This document shows positions 49,431 to 62,024 of a stretch of 64,000 nt of DNA, in pieces (within the stretch, counting starts at the first letter, position 1; each line of letters opens with the position of its first letter). The translations under genes and the position numbers were made by a program. Source of the stretch: Diadema setosum. Its lineage: Eukaryota; Echinodermata; Echinoidea; Diadematoida; Diadematidae. The notes under the pieces are model-generated. The model was given only the letters and a program-made list of their open reading frames with translations, searched no databases and had not been told where the DNA came from. Location: positions 28,673,559 to 28,737,558 of the forward strand of contig CM067072.1 in assembly GCA_033980235.1 (NCBI GenBank), given 5' to 3'.

Positions 49431-51679
49431 ATTAGTAATGACATTTGTTATCATTTTTGTTGCTCCATTTGGTATTTGTTATTGTTGTTATGATAAGTGT
49501 AACAGATTTTGCTTTCCCTTTTTTGTGTGTGTGTCTTGTGAGTATGGTCTTGTGACTTGCGTCTCATATGGCTGTAGTTATCAGCCGGAACTGTGGCATT
49601 TCTCCCATTTTGTATCACTTTTACAGTCTCCCCATTTTTTCTTCTCAATGTATGACAAAATAAAACGAAGAAGAAGAGTGTAACAAAACTCCCTGTTGGT
49701 AGAGTCGGAATAGAAGTGCAGGGGCTCTCTTTGAGGTCTCACATTTTCCTATTCTGATTATATCTCCTTTTGATGCTCCTAACAGTTGGCTGTAGATTGC
49801 AAATTATGCATGGTAGTAGAGCTTGGATTATCATTCCTTGTTGGGATTATATGTAGCTTCAACCAAAAGAGAAAAATCTTGGGCAGTGGGGCAGTTTCAT
49901 GATTTAATTGGATGAAAAGCAAGGGAATTTATTGTCCCCTGGGAGTTAACCAGGGCTGAATCGTTCATTACGGGGAATGATTATTTGAGTGATATGATAG
50001 AAAAATATATTTGAGGAATCCCTTTGTTTGTACTCATTCATTTATTGAGCAAAGGTTGTACAGGAGTAATGCTGATTTTGAAACATTTTTTTTCCATCTT
50101 TGGTCTACACATAGTATCTTCACACATTTAATAATTATCCACTTACCCTGCGGTTTCGAGGCTGTGCATGTAGAATCCCCCATTTCATGGTACGTAAGGT
50201 ACAAGTACAGTGTAGATGGGGACTCGACGTTTTGTGCTTGCGACAGTTTTTTTTTTCTTTTTCATGGGAGCAACATGGCCGGAAATTGAGCATGCCCGAC
50301 TGGCTGCTCCGTACCTGTGGAAGTAAGTAAAGAGCGCTGACGAACTCTTGATGTAATTACCGACTCCCCCGAGACTGAATCCACTCTGAGGTCATCACCT
50401 CACTTGTCTGACCTTTGACCCACGGAGAAGAGAGCAGCGACAGTTTAATGTACCCTGCATGTCGATGACGGTTTTACTTCAGTGTGTCTATGGTGCTGTG
50501 CATGAACAGTGGTCCAGTTGCCAGCTGGTGGGAATGGAGAAATTTCTTGGAAGTGCTCATTTTATTTTGCTTTGTTTTTTATTTTGATGGGATACAGTTC
50601 TCTATTTTTCCAGCAGAATTTCCAGATATAGCAGGAAATTGCGGGAAATTACACTTGTTGGAAAATGCATGCTTGGATTTATAGGTTGTTTATTTGTTTG
50701 TCTTATAGAACAACTTTACTTTAGTTGCTTTAAAGCTTATTGTAACAAGCTACATGTATTGTCGAAGATCTGTCATTATGATAAATACTTGCTGATTCAA
50801 ATTGTGCATCACAATTCATTCGTCTTTGCATTGGAGTGCTGATCATGTCAAGGCGATCCAAGTTTATGAGGCCTTGATTATTTCTTCTTTTTTTCTGGTC
50901 ATGGGAAATTACTGAAGAATCATTATCACGATGCAAATGTCAATTTGTCATGCGTGCCTAGAAGGCAATGATATTAGCAAAAAGTGAGCTTTCTTTTGCA
51001 TTGCGAGTCATACAGAAAGAGAAAGTAACAATGAATCCTGTGAACAGGTTTATTGCACTGTTTGTAGAGGCTGGTCTCTGCGCCCATTCAGATTTGATCA
51101 CTGGTCACATCTGGATGGCAGTGTGGACATAGCCAGGCACGCTCCTTGAGCAAGTTCAATAATTTCTTGTCCTTTTTAAAGGCCACATCCCTCGTCAAAC
51201 CCTGGGTGTCGCTTTTCTTCTATAAGTTCAGATTCTCCCTGTATTTCTATTGATCAATTAGTGAGTATGTTTGACCAGAAAGTAGACATTTTTCTTCCTT
51301 TTTAATTTTTTTTTCCCTCTCTATCCCAAATGATACCGGTATTATTGTGGTTGTCAGATCAAGGATGAACCCATTTGTCCTTTATCACTGGTTCTCACAA
51401 CTTCAGGAGACCATTACCACAAAACCTTTTGAAGATGTCTGTGACAGCTTTTGTGCACACTTTCCAGCACTTTTTATGAGGTCACGATGTTTCTGCCCTT
51501 CTCCTGAGTAAAGATCCAAAGTGTCAAACTAGTGATGTATCTTTGACATAGAAGGAACAACTGTAACCATTCGTAGACTGTGCATTCATTTGTGTTTGTT
51601 TAAAGAATTAATTCCTTTATCCATGTAATGTGTCTATTCAGTCATTCGTCCATCCATTCAATTCATTTAAATGTCACCC

Positions 51680-51720
51680 ATGCATACATGCATGCATGCA
51701 TGCACTCATTCATTCATTCG
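51680..51720. repeat. (CATG)n and (ATTC)n tract
   Basis: Several CATG units (self-complementary) followed by CATT units. Confidence 0.85.
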
Positions 51721-54700
51721 CAATGTTCCTTTCAGAAGGGATAACATTAACGGTACCGGCATGTGTCTAGATCTCTGACTTGGGCAGACAGAGGTCAAGA
51801 GAGGCCAGAATAGAATTGCAAATTGTTGTATTTTTTTAAAAGTTCTTTTTACTCATAATTGTTATTGAGTGTATTACATATTTATAGATCAAAATCTATG
51901 CTACAGATAGAAATGAATATGAAAGAATGGAATCGGAAGTGGATGGGACAGAGAAGTTCAGTATGTATTAGATACATGCGTTTCATAAGCACATTATAGG
52001 AAGAAAGGTTTTGCTTTTGCCCCCTTCTCTTGCAAAATTTTTGAAAATGCAAGAAAATGCAAGTACAAACACTCAATGAAGATACATTGTAAGTGTTCTG
52101 TTGTCATTTCATAGCTGGGAAACTGTTTGATCTTAACTGTTTATGGTGCATGCCAGAAGAAAATGTTCATAAGCATAAAACTACATGTATCTTGCATAAA
52201 GTTTGATGATGCTCTGTTTGACATCCAAGAGAGAGCTTTCACCTTTTTCCTGAAGCACTCTTTCATTTTTTCCCCAGTCTACATGGCTGGCTGAACAAAG
52301 TTGCAGGATTGGATTTCGTGTGGACTTCCCCCAAGTCTAGGCCCAAACGTTCTTGTCATCAGAAGAAGAAGGAGGAAAATGAGCTTGTTGCCAAACCAAT
52401 GACATTGACGTTTGATCCGTGTCTGAGCCACTAGGAAAGGCTGTAGTTTCCAGCAGAAAGCCTCTTAGTTCTTCTGACCTGTCACAAATTTGGATAAACT
52501 AGACAGTGTATACAAGTGGAACTCTCTCTTTCTTGTGTCGGTTGAGTCAGGAATTAGGCGAAATGCCGCTCCACGTTCCAGTTGATTTTGGCGAATAGAG
52601 TGAATTCAAACGAAATGGTGTGAGGAAATGACATCATTGTGTCATCTGGATGACATGTGTGGCTGTTTCTGATGTCATCTTTTTTGTGTGTTCACTCTGT
52701 AAAACTTTTGAAAGGCAATTACTTTCCTGAACATTCTTTTGATTTCATTTAAACTTCTACTATTCTAATGTACTATTTTATTTCCTCTATATTTGACAAA
52801 AGTTGGTTTCTGTTTATTTATAAACAGGGGATCTTGATCATGTTTTGTCTAGTTGCCAAATGATTTAATCTTGTGATGGTATTTTGCAAATTATGGGAAA
52901 TGGAAGAAATGCACATTTTACCTTTAATTTCTACAAGTTGTATCCTTTGTGAAACTGAAATCTACTTGCAATCACTTGATCACTTGATCAGTGGAGCGTA
53001 GCAGATGCAAATAAAGGCCATCTTTTTTGTCCTTTGAGTGTCTGGTGTAAAAAAATGGTGATACTTAGAAAAAAAAATTAATGTTGCCAAAATTGTCACA
53101 TTTATTGGATATCGTAATTCACCAGCATCACTAGCACTGTCAGATTTCCACGAAAGCACCATACCCACACTGTCGGAGATGATATATGATATTACCCCCT
53201 CGAATGATTTTGTGTTGTTTTGTGGTACATGTATGTGAATGTACCGGGGTCAATATGGGGGCGGGAGCTACTATTCTTTCCCGTATCATATTCTGTAGGA
53301 TGCCCTTTATCAGTTTGCTGTTCAAATGTGACTTATTTTGGGGTTAACTTCTTTCTTCTTCCTCTGCTTCTTCTCTTTTTGTCTCCGACCCCACCCCCAC
53401 CCTCCCTTTGTGAATGCATGATAATTCACAGCGCCGTGTTCCATTTCCCCGTGCAATGTCTTTGTGTACACACATTTCTGTGCGAAAGAAAGAGCCTTTT
53501 TCCTTTCCGGACAATGCATAATGCGTGACAATGAGTAAATAGACAGCAAGCTGTTAAGATGGTTCTTATAATAAGCGAATTGGTCACAGTTTTTTTTTTC
53601 TTCCTTCCCCTGCTTGTGGGTGGTCTGTAGGTGGTCTGCAGATTAAGCCTTTGCGAGAGAGACATATAATAGAATAAAAGAATTAAAAGTTGTTATCATG
53701 TTTAACCCATCCCATCTCAACTTGAATTTATGGGGAAAAAGGATAAAAGAAAAGAAAACCTCCTTGTACAGCCTGTGTAGGGTAGATTATTTTAAATGTA
53801 GACCTTTATGTTGCACTCTAAAAGTGGAAATTTACTTTTTCACGCTCAGCTAGGTACAGTAAGATGAATTTCACGTTTTCAATTCCACTCTTACAGTATA
53901 TAGCAGATACGGTAATACAATGGGGCAATGAGTCCCTCTTATTTTCAAATGATTTAGATGACATATTCTTTAATAAAATGATCAATAAAAGTGCTGTAAT
54001 CATAACATGAATTGTCTATTACAATTTATTCTGCAATTCACTTGGATGTTAGTACACTGTATTTTGGGCTTCCAATTCTGACATAGAGGATATTTGATGA
54101 TATGTTTTTCCCCAAGGATATGCATTCAACCACTTCATATCGATTGACTTGTTTTAATACTGTCATCTGTTTGATAAGCTGTGCACTGCTACAGTGTAGG
54201 CAGAGTAGATTCCAGTAAAGTACTTGTGGAGCGTCTTTAAGCAGGTTTTGTTTATGTAGGTCTAATATTCATTGCATGGCTACAAAACTATGATGTATCT
54301 TCCTGTACATTAAGTTAAACATTCTCTCAATGCAGCAGCAAGGTAATCAGGTAATATGGAGATTGTGGTACCGATACCAGTGTAAGCTAGCTCACATCAA
54401 TTGGTGCATGAGAATGTTGATTGGCCAGCTTGGTTGCTGCTGTGACAGGCAAGCCTTGGGGAAAGCTTGAACAAGTTTGACATATATTGTGAAAATCCTG
54501 TGTGCATAAAGTGTGCATAGGGATTAAACATGTCACAGAGGTGCATACATCCATGTAGACTGTACCAAAGTTGCACAATTGAATGTTTGTCCTGAAAAGT
54601 ACCGTACACTGTATGTCATCATGTCTATTTGGTCCTTTGATTCCAATAGTTGTCAAATACATTATTCAATTACACCCCCAAACAGAAAGAGTTTGTTTTC

Positions 54701-56699
54701 ATCGTCTTTGCTATGTTTCAGTGGACAGCAAAATAAAACAGTGCTTAGCTCCACAGTATGGTATCTCTCACTATTTTAATACTAACCGCTGCTGGCAATT
54801 TCTTCACTTGAAGTTGCTTACCCCCAATGCCCTTCTTAGAGGAACTTTCTCAGCAAAGCACAAGAATCTGGGTTCGTTCAGTATTCGACTCCGGCGTGGG
54901 AGCGATATATCTGCTCTGCCGTTTGCCAGAGTGGCATTATTGCTGTCAAAATTGCAGGATGAGTCACAGAGGGGCCATTTCCTCTTGTTTTTCCTCCCTT
55001 TGACTTCTAGAGAGAAGGGGGGGGGGGGGGGGGCAAAGGGGCAGAGAAAAGGGGCATGGGGCAGACTAGGGCTTTAGGGAAGGGGTATGTACACTGTACT
55101 ATTAAAGCAGGCACACCACGTTTATCTTGCGCTCCGTTCTACAGCAAGACCCTGTGCACGTTCTTGGCTGCTACTTGGCTCGTAACGACTCAACTTGAAA
55201 AATCTATGTATGCAATGTCCTATTCCTCCCTCTCCCTCTCATATCATTTCGAGCTGGCCGAATGTCGGTCTAGACTTCAATTGAAATAGTCTTTTACTAA
55301 CTCTCACAGTCCCAGATATTGGCTTACTTTGAAGGGAGGTAGCCAAATCTTGTTCTTGTTCATAGACTTCTCGTTCATAAACTGCAGGAAATCAGTACCA
55401 AATGTGCACTGAATGCATTGGGTGCTTTACAAAATGAAAAGAGACTTCATGTACACCTAAACCAAGCAAGTTTGCCAAAGTTTATGTGTTGTTCCTATGA
55501 TACTCTCTCCGCCTCTGTTACTGCTCTGCTGATACGTGAGGTAAGGCGATATCGTCTTGTAGCAATTTGTCGGAAAGATGTTTCGTTCTCCGCTGAACTG
55601 CATGAAAAGGAAAAGAAAATCTATTTCGAGAAAGGGAAGCCTTGCAGTAAAAGGACAAGTCGGTGGAGTCGAGGAACCTCTTTCAGTTGCCCCCGCAAGG
55701 GGGGAATGTCCTTGTTCCCCCACTGTATGGGGGGGGGGGGTATATTTTGGGGGGCCAGAAACCCCCTTGAAAGGTAGCGGGGAGGAAGGGGGAGAATTAA
55801 GGCGTAACCAATCTTGCATCTCACTGACAAGCCAATCATTGCCGGGAGAGTTGGAAGTCTAATTGGAAGGGAGTCATCTCCAAAATGCAATTAAAGGATA
55901 CTTAATTTAATAGAAAATATCGTGTTGAGGGTAAAGTTGGAAATATCCTGGGAATGGGGGGGGGGGGAATCAACCAGAAGCAGTGTGGTTCGAGAAAGAA
56001 GAATAGGAAGGAAGGAATTCAGAATGAAAAAGGGGAATGTTAATATTATATAATATGCATGTCTGTAATCTTTCAGCTCTGTGAATGTGCAGAAAGATTG
56101 CATACTTTCAAAAGCTCTTCCAATTTATTCTTTTTTGGCCAGTGCATTAACTATGTTAACTACAATTATATTCTGTTGTTGGAGTCAACATATTTTTATA
56201 TGCTGTTTGTGAGAGTACATTTGCTAGAGAGGAGATGTTTCCTGATAATTGTTTAATCCAAAGTGCATCCAAAACCTTCTTGATGATGTGCAGTATGTAG
56301 CTACGTAGTGGTGCAAGGAGAATTGTGAAAATATATGAGCCTGCAAATGGAGTTTTCTGTTTTTTCATTAAATTCATGTGGTCACTATGACAACAACGAG
56401 GTGCCGATGGCAAAATGCTGGTTGCTAAATTACAAAAGCGATTTTCATGAGCAATACGCCAGACAGCACTCCGCGTTTGGGTGCCACTCAAAATGCGCTG
56501 ATTGCCGGGATATTACATACAGCCCGGCAAATATCTTATGACAATTGGAATAGCTGGATTTGATCAATAAAAAGTCCACCTCTTCCAATCTCTCAGTGCC
56601 AACTTTCAAAGATCGTCCACCGAGTTCATACTGTCTAGACTGCTCTTTTCCTCTCCCCCTCCAAAAAAAAAAAGAAAGAAAAAATTCCAGTGACCCACC

Positions 56700-56960
56700 A
56701 AATTCCATCACCTGCGATCTCCTTAATGCCCCCCAATGAAACCAGGGTTCAGGTGCCTGGTCCGTAGAGACTCTGGAGCTTGTTTGTGGCACTCGTGCAT
56801 GAACTTGGAATTTAATTGCGTGGATACGGGCAACCGTGCTCTCCTCGTCCTCCCCTCCCTTCGTGCAGATGGGCTGGAAGAAATTTGGTCTGACGTGATT
56901 AGAGGCTCTTGTAAACAGAGAGACATGTTTGTTTTGCGATTCCCAGTTGTGTGAAATTAT
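56700..56960. other. Higher-complexity intronic block
   Basis: About 260 bp with balanced composition. Frames are open on both strands (72 codons at 56736 +, and on the minus strand 56723-56926), with no recognised domain. Possible regulatory element. Speculative. Confidence 0.2.
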
Positions 56961-58199
56961 GTTAGTTGCGCCATTTCCCCTGGTGCATAAAAACTGATTA
57001 TGGTTTGATATTGGGAGGAGAGAGAGAGAGAGAGGAGGAGGGGAAAAAAAGTGATGTCAGATGTTGAAGTATGCCAACAGGTTTGCGTCCCTAAAAGTGT
57101 GTCAATCCAAGACTTGCTTGTCAACGAAAATCAAGATCATGCTCCTTTTAGTCACAATCGCGATGTGGCTTTTTCGCAAATGTTTGTTCACGGTTTGACA
57201 TTGTCACGGGGTAATCACATTGCTGGCTATCACAGGCATTCCCTGCAGACGGCTCAAAACCACATGAACAATCACACCAGCCAAGGAAAGCCCAGCCTAT
57301 CATTGATGAAAATGATTTGAAGCTGTGGTATGGTGATGAATACCCACTTCAGGAAATATTGTCCCTAATCTGTTTTTGAATCAGTGAAATAGAAGTTCCT
57401 CTCATCAAATATTTGCTCTTCTCTTGACCATATTTTGGCGTAAAGAACAACATCATTACACATGGTAACTTTAGCCTACTGACGATGAAATGTATCCACT
57501 TGTTATGGGACTCTTTCTGATTTTCCTCATTGATGAGGGAAAAAAGTGACAAAAATATGATTGTTATTATAGATAGTGATGTTGAAAGGAAAATGAAGGT
57601 TTTGTTTTGCTAATTTCCGTATCAATTTCCAAACTTGAGTACAAAATCAAACCAGTCACACGTCCAAGGAGCACCATCGATATTGTGTCTGCATATTCAA
57701 AGTTGTGTACCGGTACAGTTTTCTTACACAAATGCATTGCAGGGTACAATTGTATGTGGTGGAAGTGTGCTTTTGTTGAACTGCACTCTAGCTGTAGGGC
57801 AAAATTTGTATAAAATCAAAGGTTTAAGATAAGATAGCACAGCAGGTCTTGAAAAGCAAGAATCGTCAGCTTATTGAAGGAGGCAGACTTTAAAACAGAA
57901 AAGAAGAAGAAGAAAAGACGATATTCTTCGTCCAAAAGTCCAGGTACTTTATCCACTATGCCAAGTTGTCGTGCTTGCTTGTGGTTACAGTATGGCAGAT
58001 AGCCGACAGAATAACCGCAAAACTTCCTTGGAGCAATAACAGAACTTGGCGGGCCCTGCGATACTGGTTGTGATATGCCAGATATCAAGGTTCTGGAACA
58101 ATGTCCACATCTGGAGTCAAGAACTTGAGATTTAAAGTTGTTGGGTATTGTCATTAAAGGATGCACCTACGGTTGTAGCTGTGTTCTGTTTTGTGCATT

Positions 58200-58530
58200 T
58201 CAAGTCACACCACAGTGTTCAGGGCACCAGGTGTATAGTGTGCATTGTATGGAAGCCTTGCCAAAGTGCGCAGACCTCTCAAACTTTCAATGTCGCCAGG
58301 GCACTAGATGGGCACGATGCTACGTGCTCGGGAGAACGAATATGAGAAGAAGGAAATTACCCCAACGATCTTTTAAATATCACAGTTTTTGGACGTACTT
58401 GGGCATCTGGGAGTTGCCCAGTCACACGACCTACGAGTGAACCGCCTGGCATGACTGTCGAAAGCGCTCTGACTCAGGTCGTGCAAGCAGTCCCCTTGAG
58501 GATTGGCCATAGAAATCATTCGCACTACCC
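58200..58530. other. Higher-complexity intronic block
   Basis: About 330 bp without simple repeats. It contains a 100-codon + strand frame (58138-58440) rich in Cys, but no domain pattern I recognise and no thrombospondin or metalloprotease motif. Possible regulatory element or unknown exon. Confidence 0.2.
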
Positions 58531-59305
58531 TCCGTGTTTGAAAAGAAATGTGCTTGCAAAAAGCCTGTCAAAGCAATCTTATTTTGTCATACATATCCAC
58601 TAAATCACAAGGTTTTCAGAGTATCCCTCTTCAAGCGCATGAAGTGCAGTGGACATCAACTTAAATGTAGTCTGGTTGATCTAGATGCGGAGTAGATTTG
58701 AAATGTGTGGTTGTATTGAATAAGTCTCATTGGACTGAATTTTGTAAACACATTTAGGCTTAATCTCATAGAATTCTACAAAATCAATGTCATGAATGTT
58801 GTGTGCTTGAAAGTCAAAGTGTTGGATCACTTTTGTAATGAGTAGACTTTTGTCATTGGATCAGCTGTGTTATCCATTCGATATGTCCACAACAAATCGA
58901 GGAAATTGATAAGATAGAGAAGAGGGGGAGGGGATCATCAAAATCTGTGTGAAAATGATCAACAGCAGGAAGTTTTTGAGTAAATGCACGGCAAAGTGAT
59001 AACAGATGGGCACATCGGGAAGCTTAAGCCTGCCACTGCTGGCGGTAACTCACTTAATGTAATGTGTACAACATTTCGAAGTAATGCTATTGTGGGGGTT
59101 TGATATTAACTACCCTGGATGAAATTAAAGACCCACATGGGGAGACACGGGTGGCCCAATTGAATCGATAGAATCAATTTGCTGCTTATCGAGGTACACT
59201 TGAAAACCACAAATAGCCCCCATCAGTGAATGTGTATCAATTCATACACTTATCATAATGTTGAACTTCAGTTGAGATTTTTCAGCTGTGTGTATACTTA
59301 CATAG

Positions 59306-59310
59306 AGATG

Positions 59311-59392
<82 letters not shown>

Positions 59393-59541
59393 TAATAATA
59401 ATGATGATAATGATAATAATAATGATAACGATAATAATAATAATAATAATAATGATAATAATGATAATAATAATAATAATAATAGTGATGATAATAATAA
59501 TGATAATAATAATGATAATAATAATGATAATAATAATAATG
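59306..59541. repeat. (ATA)n/(ATG)n microsatellite, about 235 bp
   Basis: The longest microsatellite in the window. It is a pure ATA tract of some 80 bp followed by an interrupted part where GAT replaces AAT at irregular intervals. The poly-Ile open frames on both strands are artefacts. Confidence 0.97.
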
Positions 59542-59709
59542 AAATATGAAATATTATCAGAGATTAGTGATAAAACTGAATACAATTCCTTATGGGGATT
59601 CTAGAATATATCCGAGCCAGGCCAGCCTTTCCACTCTGTGGTATCACCACACTACCGCGTCTTTAAAGGGTGAATTTATCACAAAAGAGAGAATTATTCT
59701 GAGTCTTTA

Positions 59710-59802
59710 TTAGCCCATTGAAGACTCATCTTGAGTACACTCGGGCAGGTGTCTATGGGAAATGCGTGTTAGAGCAAAATCAACCTTTCTGCAACGGGTT
59801 AT
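59710..59802 (+). mobile_element. TTAA-flanked 93-bp MITE, copy 4
   Basis: Same length and orientation as copy 3. It has TTAG...TTAT at the ends, CCCATTGAAGACT at the left, GTGTCTATGGGAAATGCGTG in the centre and CAACGGG at the right. Confidence 0.8.
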
Positions 59803-61469
59803 GGTGGACTTTGAGCATTCAATGTCCTATAAAGTAGGTGAGATGGTCATCAGAAGTTATGTTGCATTGATGAGACAAAGGCAATTTTGAGGTGGCCATG
59901 GGATATGATTTCAGACAACTTTCTGTCAAGTGTATTTGTGGAGATAATGAGGATGATGTTCTGTCTTTCGTTTGGTTTTCTTTTTTTTTTACCATCACTC
60001 AGATATTCCATGGATCTGTCTCACGTCTTATTTGGGATTTTAAAAATCTATTATCTTTCTTGCTGATAAGTGTTATTGAAAATGACTTTCAGTGTGGTTG
60101 GCCCGATGCTCTTTGAAGAAACAGTGACTTGTGTGTGTGTGTGTTTGGTGGGGGGGGGGGGGGGAGAGGTGAGGAGGGGGGAATCCTCCTAAATAAAGAA
60201 CAAAGAGATTGAGAAAAGAGGGGCAACCCCAGGTCCTGCCTGCCCATGACATGGCTTACCTCAGTGACTCAGCTATCCCAGTCCCCCCCTGGGATACTGG
60301 TCATGTCATCGCCTCCCAAACTTAGCTGGCAGACAAAACTGGGGTTCAAGGCGACGGACTTGAGCTCGCCACTAGCTCCTCGAGATATTCTCTCATCTCC
60401 CCACCCCCATAAAAACCAAAACAAAACAAAAAAGACCCAGAAAATGAAATATAGCCAAAACATAACAAAAGAGAGGTGAGAAGTTACTTAGCACATATGT
60501 TTCTTCAATAACACTCATGGAGTAACACATGTTCGTGTTTGACTCACATCCGCTTCAATCCTTTCAGATGTATTGGCGCTGTTTTGAATTTAAACAAGAC
60601 AGTTTGCTTTGCTGGTACTTAACAAGCCTTCTTGGGTGCCACTTGTAGGTTCTAGTGTACTTCACACCATGAGTGTCCTCCTTATATTGTTTGCCGTAGC
60701 CATCTGAGTTCCTCCAGGGGAAAAGACATAAAAGCTTGAGTCATTCGGAATGAAACAAAAAGTGCATGTCTGTAAAAATACTACTTTGTTGCGACAGGAT
60801 GGCTGCATTTTGATGAGAGAATTGTAAAAACGTCACATTAACCCTTCCTAAAAAAAATGAGAATGACAGAGAGATTGTATGATTGACGTTGTACAGCTTT
60901 CCCTTTCTCACGCTTTCTAAAATGATGATTGTGTGATTAAAAACAGATTATTCATAACTCCGGTAATTTGAAGTTATTTTTGTCAGTGGGCTGTATTTAG
61001 GAAAGCTTCTGCAATATCTCCAGGGGGAGGAAGAAAAGAAGGAGGAGGAGGAGGAGGAGGAGGAAGGAAGCTGCTTATGTTTTTGGTGCAGATGATGCAA
61101 TCATTTCCTGGACTGTGCTAAAAATGTCCGACCTGCCCTCATACACAAATTCATGTTTCTCTGCTTGCCTCCATCCACACCCCCCTCCCCCCATCCTGTC
61201 TTGCTACACACTCATGATCCCCCCCCCCCCCCCCCCCCCTGGGAGCTCATCCCATGCCAAGAAGATCCTTACTCACATGCATGTTTCAACTGATGACTGT
61301 GAAATAGTCGACACATAAACTGATAGCATGCGATCTGACGTACCTTCTTCACCCATCATCTTTAGTGCAATCCATGCCCAACCGGGATAAGCTCAGAGTT
61401 ACCACAGTCTTCTCATACTGTTGCAAATATAAAGAAATTACTGTATTCACACTGTCGCACATAATGCAT

Positions 61470-61562
61470 TTAACCTGTTGAAGACGAGTCCCAAGTATAC
61501 TTGGGCAGTTGTCAATGGGAAATGTGTGTTGTAGCAAAATTAGCCCATCATCAATGGATTAA
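61470..61562 (+). mobile_element. TTAA-flanked 93-bp MITE, copy 5
   Basis: TTAA at both ends and exactly 93 bp. It has GTTGAAGACGAGTCCCAAGT at the left, GGGAAATGTGTGTTGTAGCA in the centre and a diverged right terminus (CATCATCAATGGATTAA). Confidence 0.8.
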
Positions 61563-61776
61563 ACACTGGTATATCTGTGCTAGACTGTCCAAAAATGCAT
61601 GGATCGTACAAAAATATAATCACTGAGTATACAAGTGAGCCATTTTCACTGTGAGACACTGAGGAGGGTAGTCCATTACCACACTGTTAAATGTTTCACA
61701 CTGTGGTCGTGGTCAACGAGATGACCACACTGTGAGCAAATCCTCACTCTTACCACTGGAGGGAAATGGGAACATA

Positions 61777-62024
61777 CGAAGAGTTTGTTTGCAAAAACCG
61801 ATAAGTCAATTTTTAAAGATTTTGAAGTACGGTCTCTGTCATGAAGTACAAAATAATACCTTTTAAATGATATATTGGTCACTACATATAAAGGTACATA
61901 TTTGAAGTGATGGTCAAAAGAAGCAAACATTTTCTTATTATTCTCTTTATTTTTCTTGACCTTTAATCACAATATCTCCATGTGGCAAATATGGACTTAT
62001 TGGTTTTTGCGAACAAACTCTTCA
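61777..62024. mobile_element. 248-bp TA-flanked MITE (Tc1/mariner-like)
   Basis: Inverted termini CGAAGAGTTTGTTTGCAAAA (61777 on) and, on the minus strand, TGAAGAGTTTGTTCGCAAAA (from 62024) extend to about 31 bp, ending CC-G/A-ATAAGTC, with three mismatches. TA dinucleotides at 61775-61776 and 62025-62026 fit the TA duplication of Tc1/mariner-type elements. No transposase is inside. The 84-codon minus-strand frame at 61676-61930 crosses the left edge and shows no domain. Confidence 0.7.

Noticed and set aside
54583..55077. 164-codon open frame in intron 3
   Set aside because: It ends in a G run (poly-Gly), shows no family motif and has no acceptor/donor pair that joins exon 3 in phase.
55418..55862. 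Overlapping 94-120 codon frames on both strands
   Set aside because: No domain recognised. They cross G and C homopolymers, whose lengths would shift the frame, and have no splice support.
58138..58440. Cys-rich 100-codon frame as a possible thrombospondin or cysteine-rich ADAMTS exon
   Set aside because: The Cys spacing and neighbouring residues fit no ADAMTS module (no WxxW, CSxTCG or HELGH context).
59230..59604. 124- and 95-codon poly-Ile open frames
   Set aside because: Translation of the ATA/ATG microsatellite.
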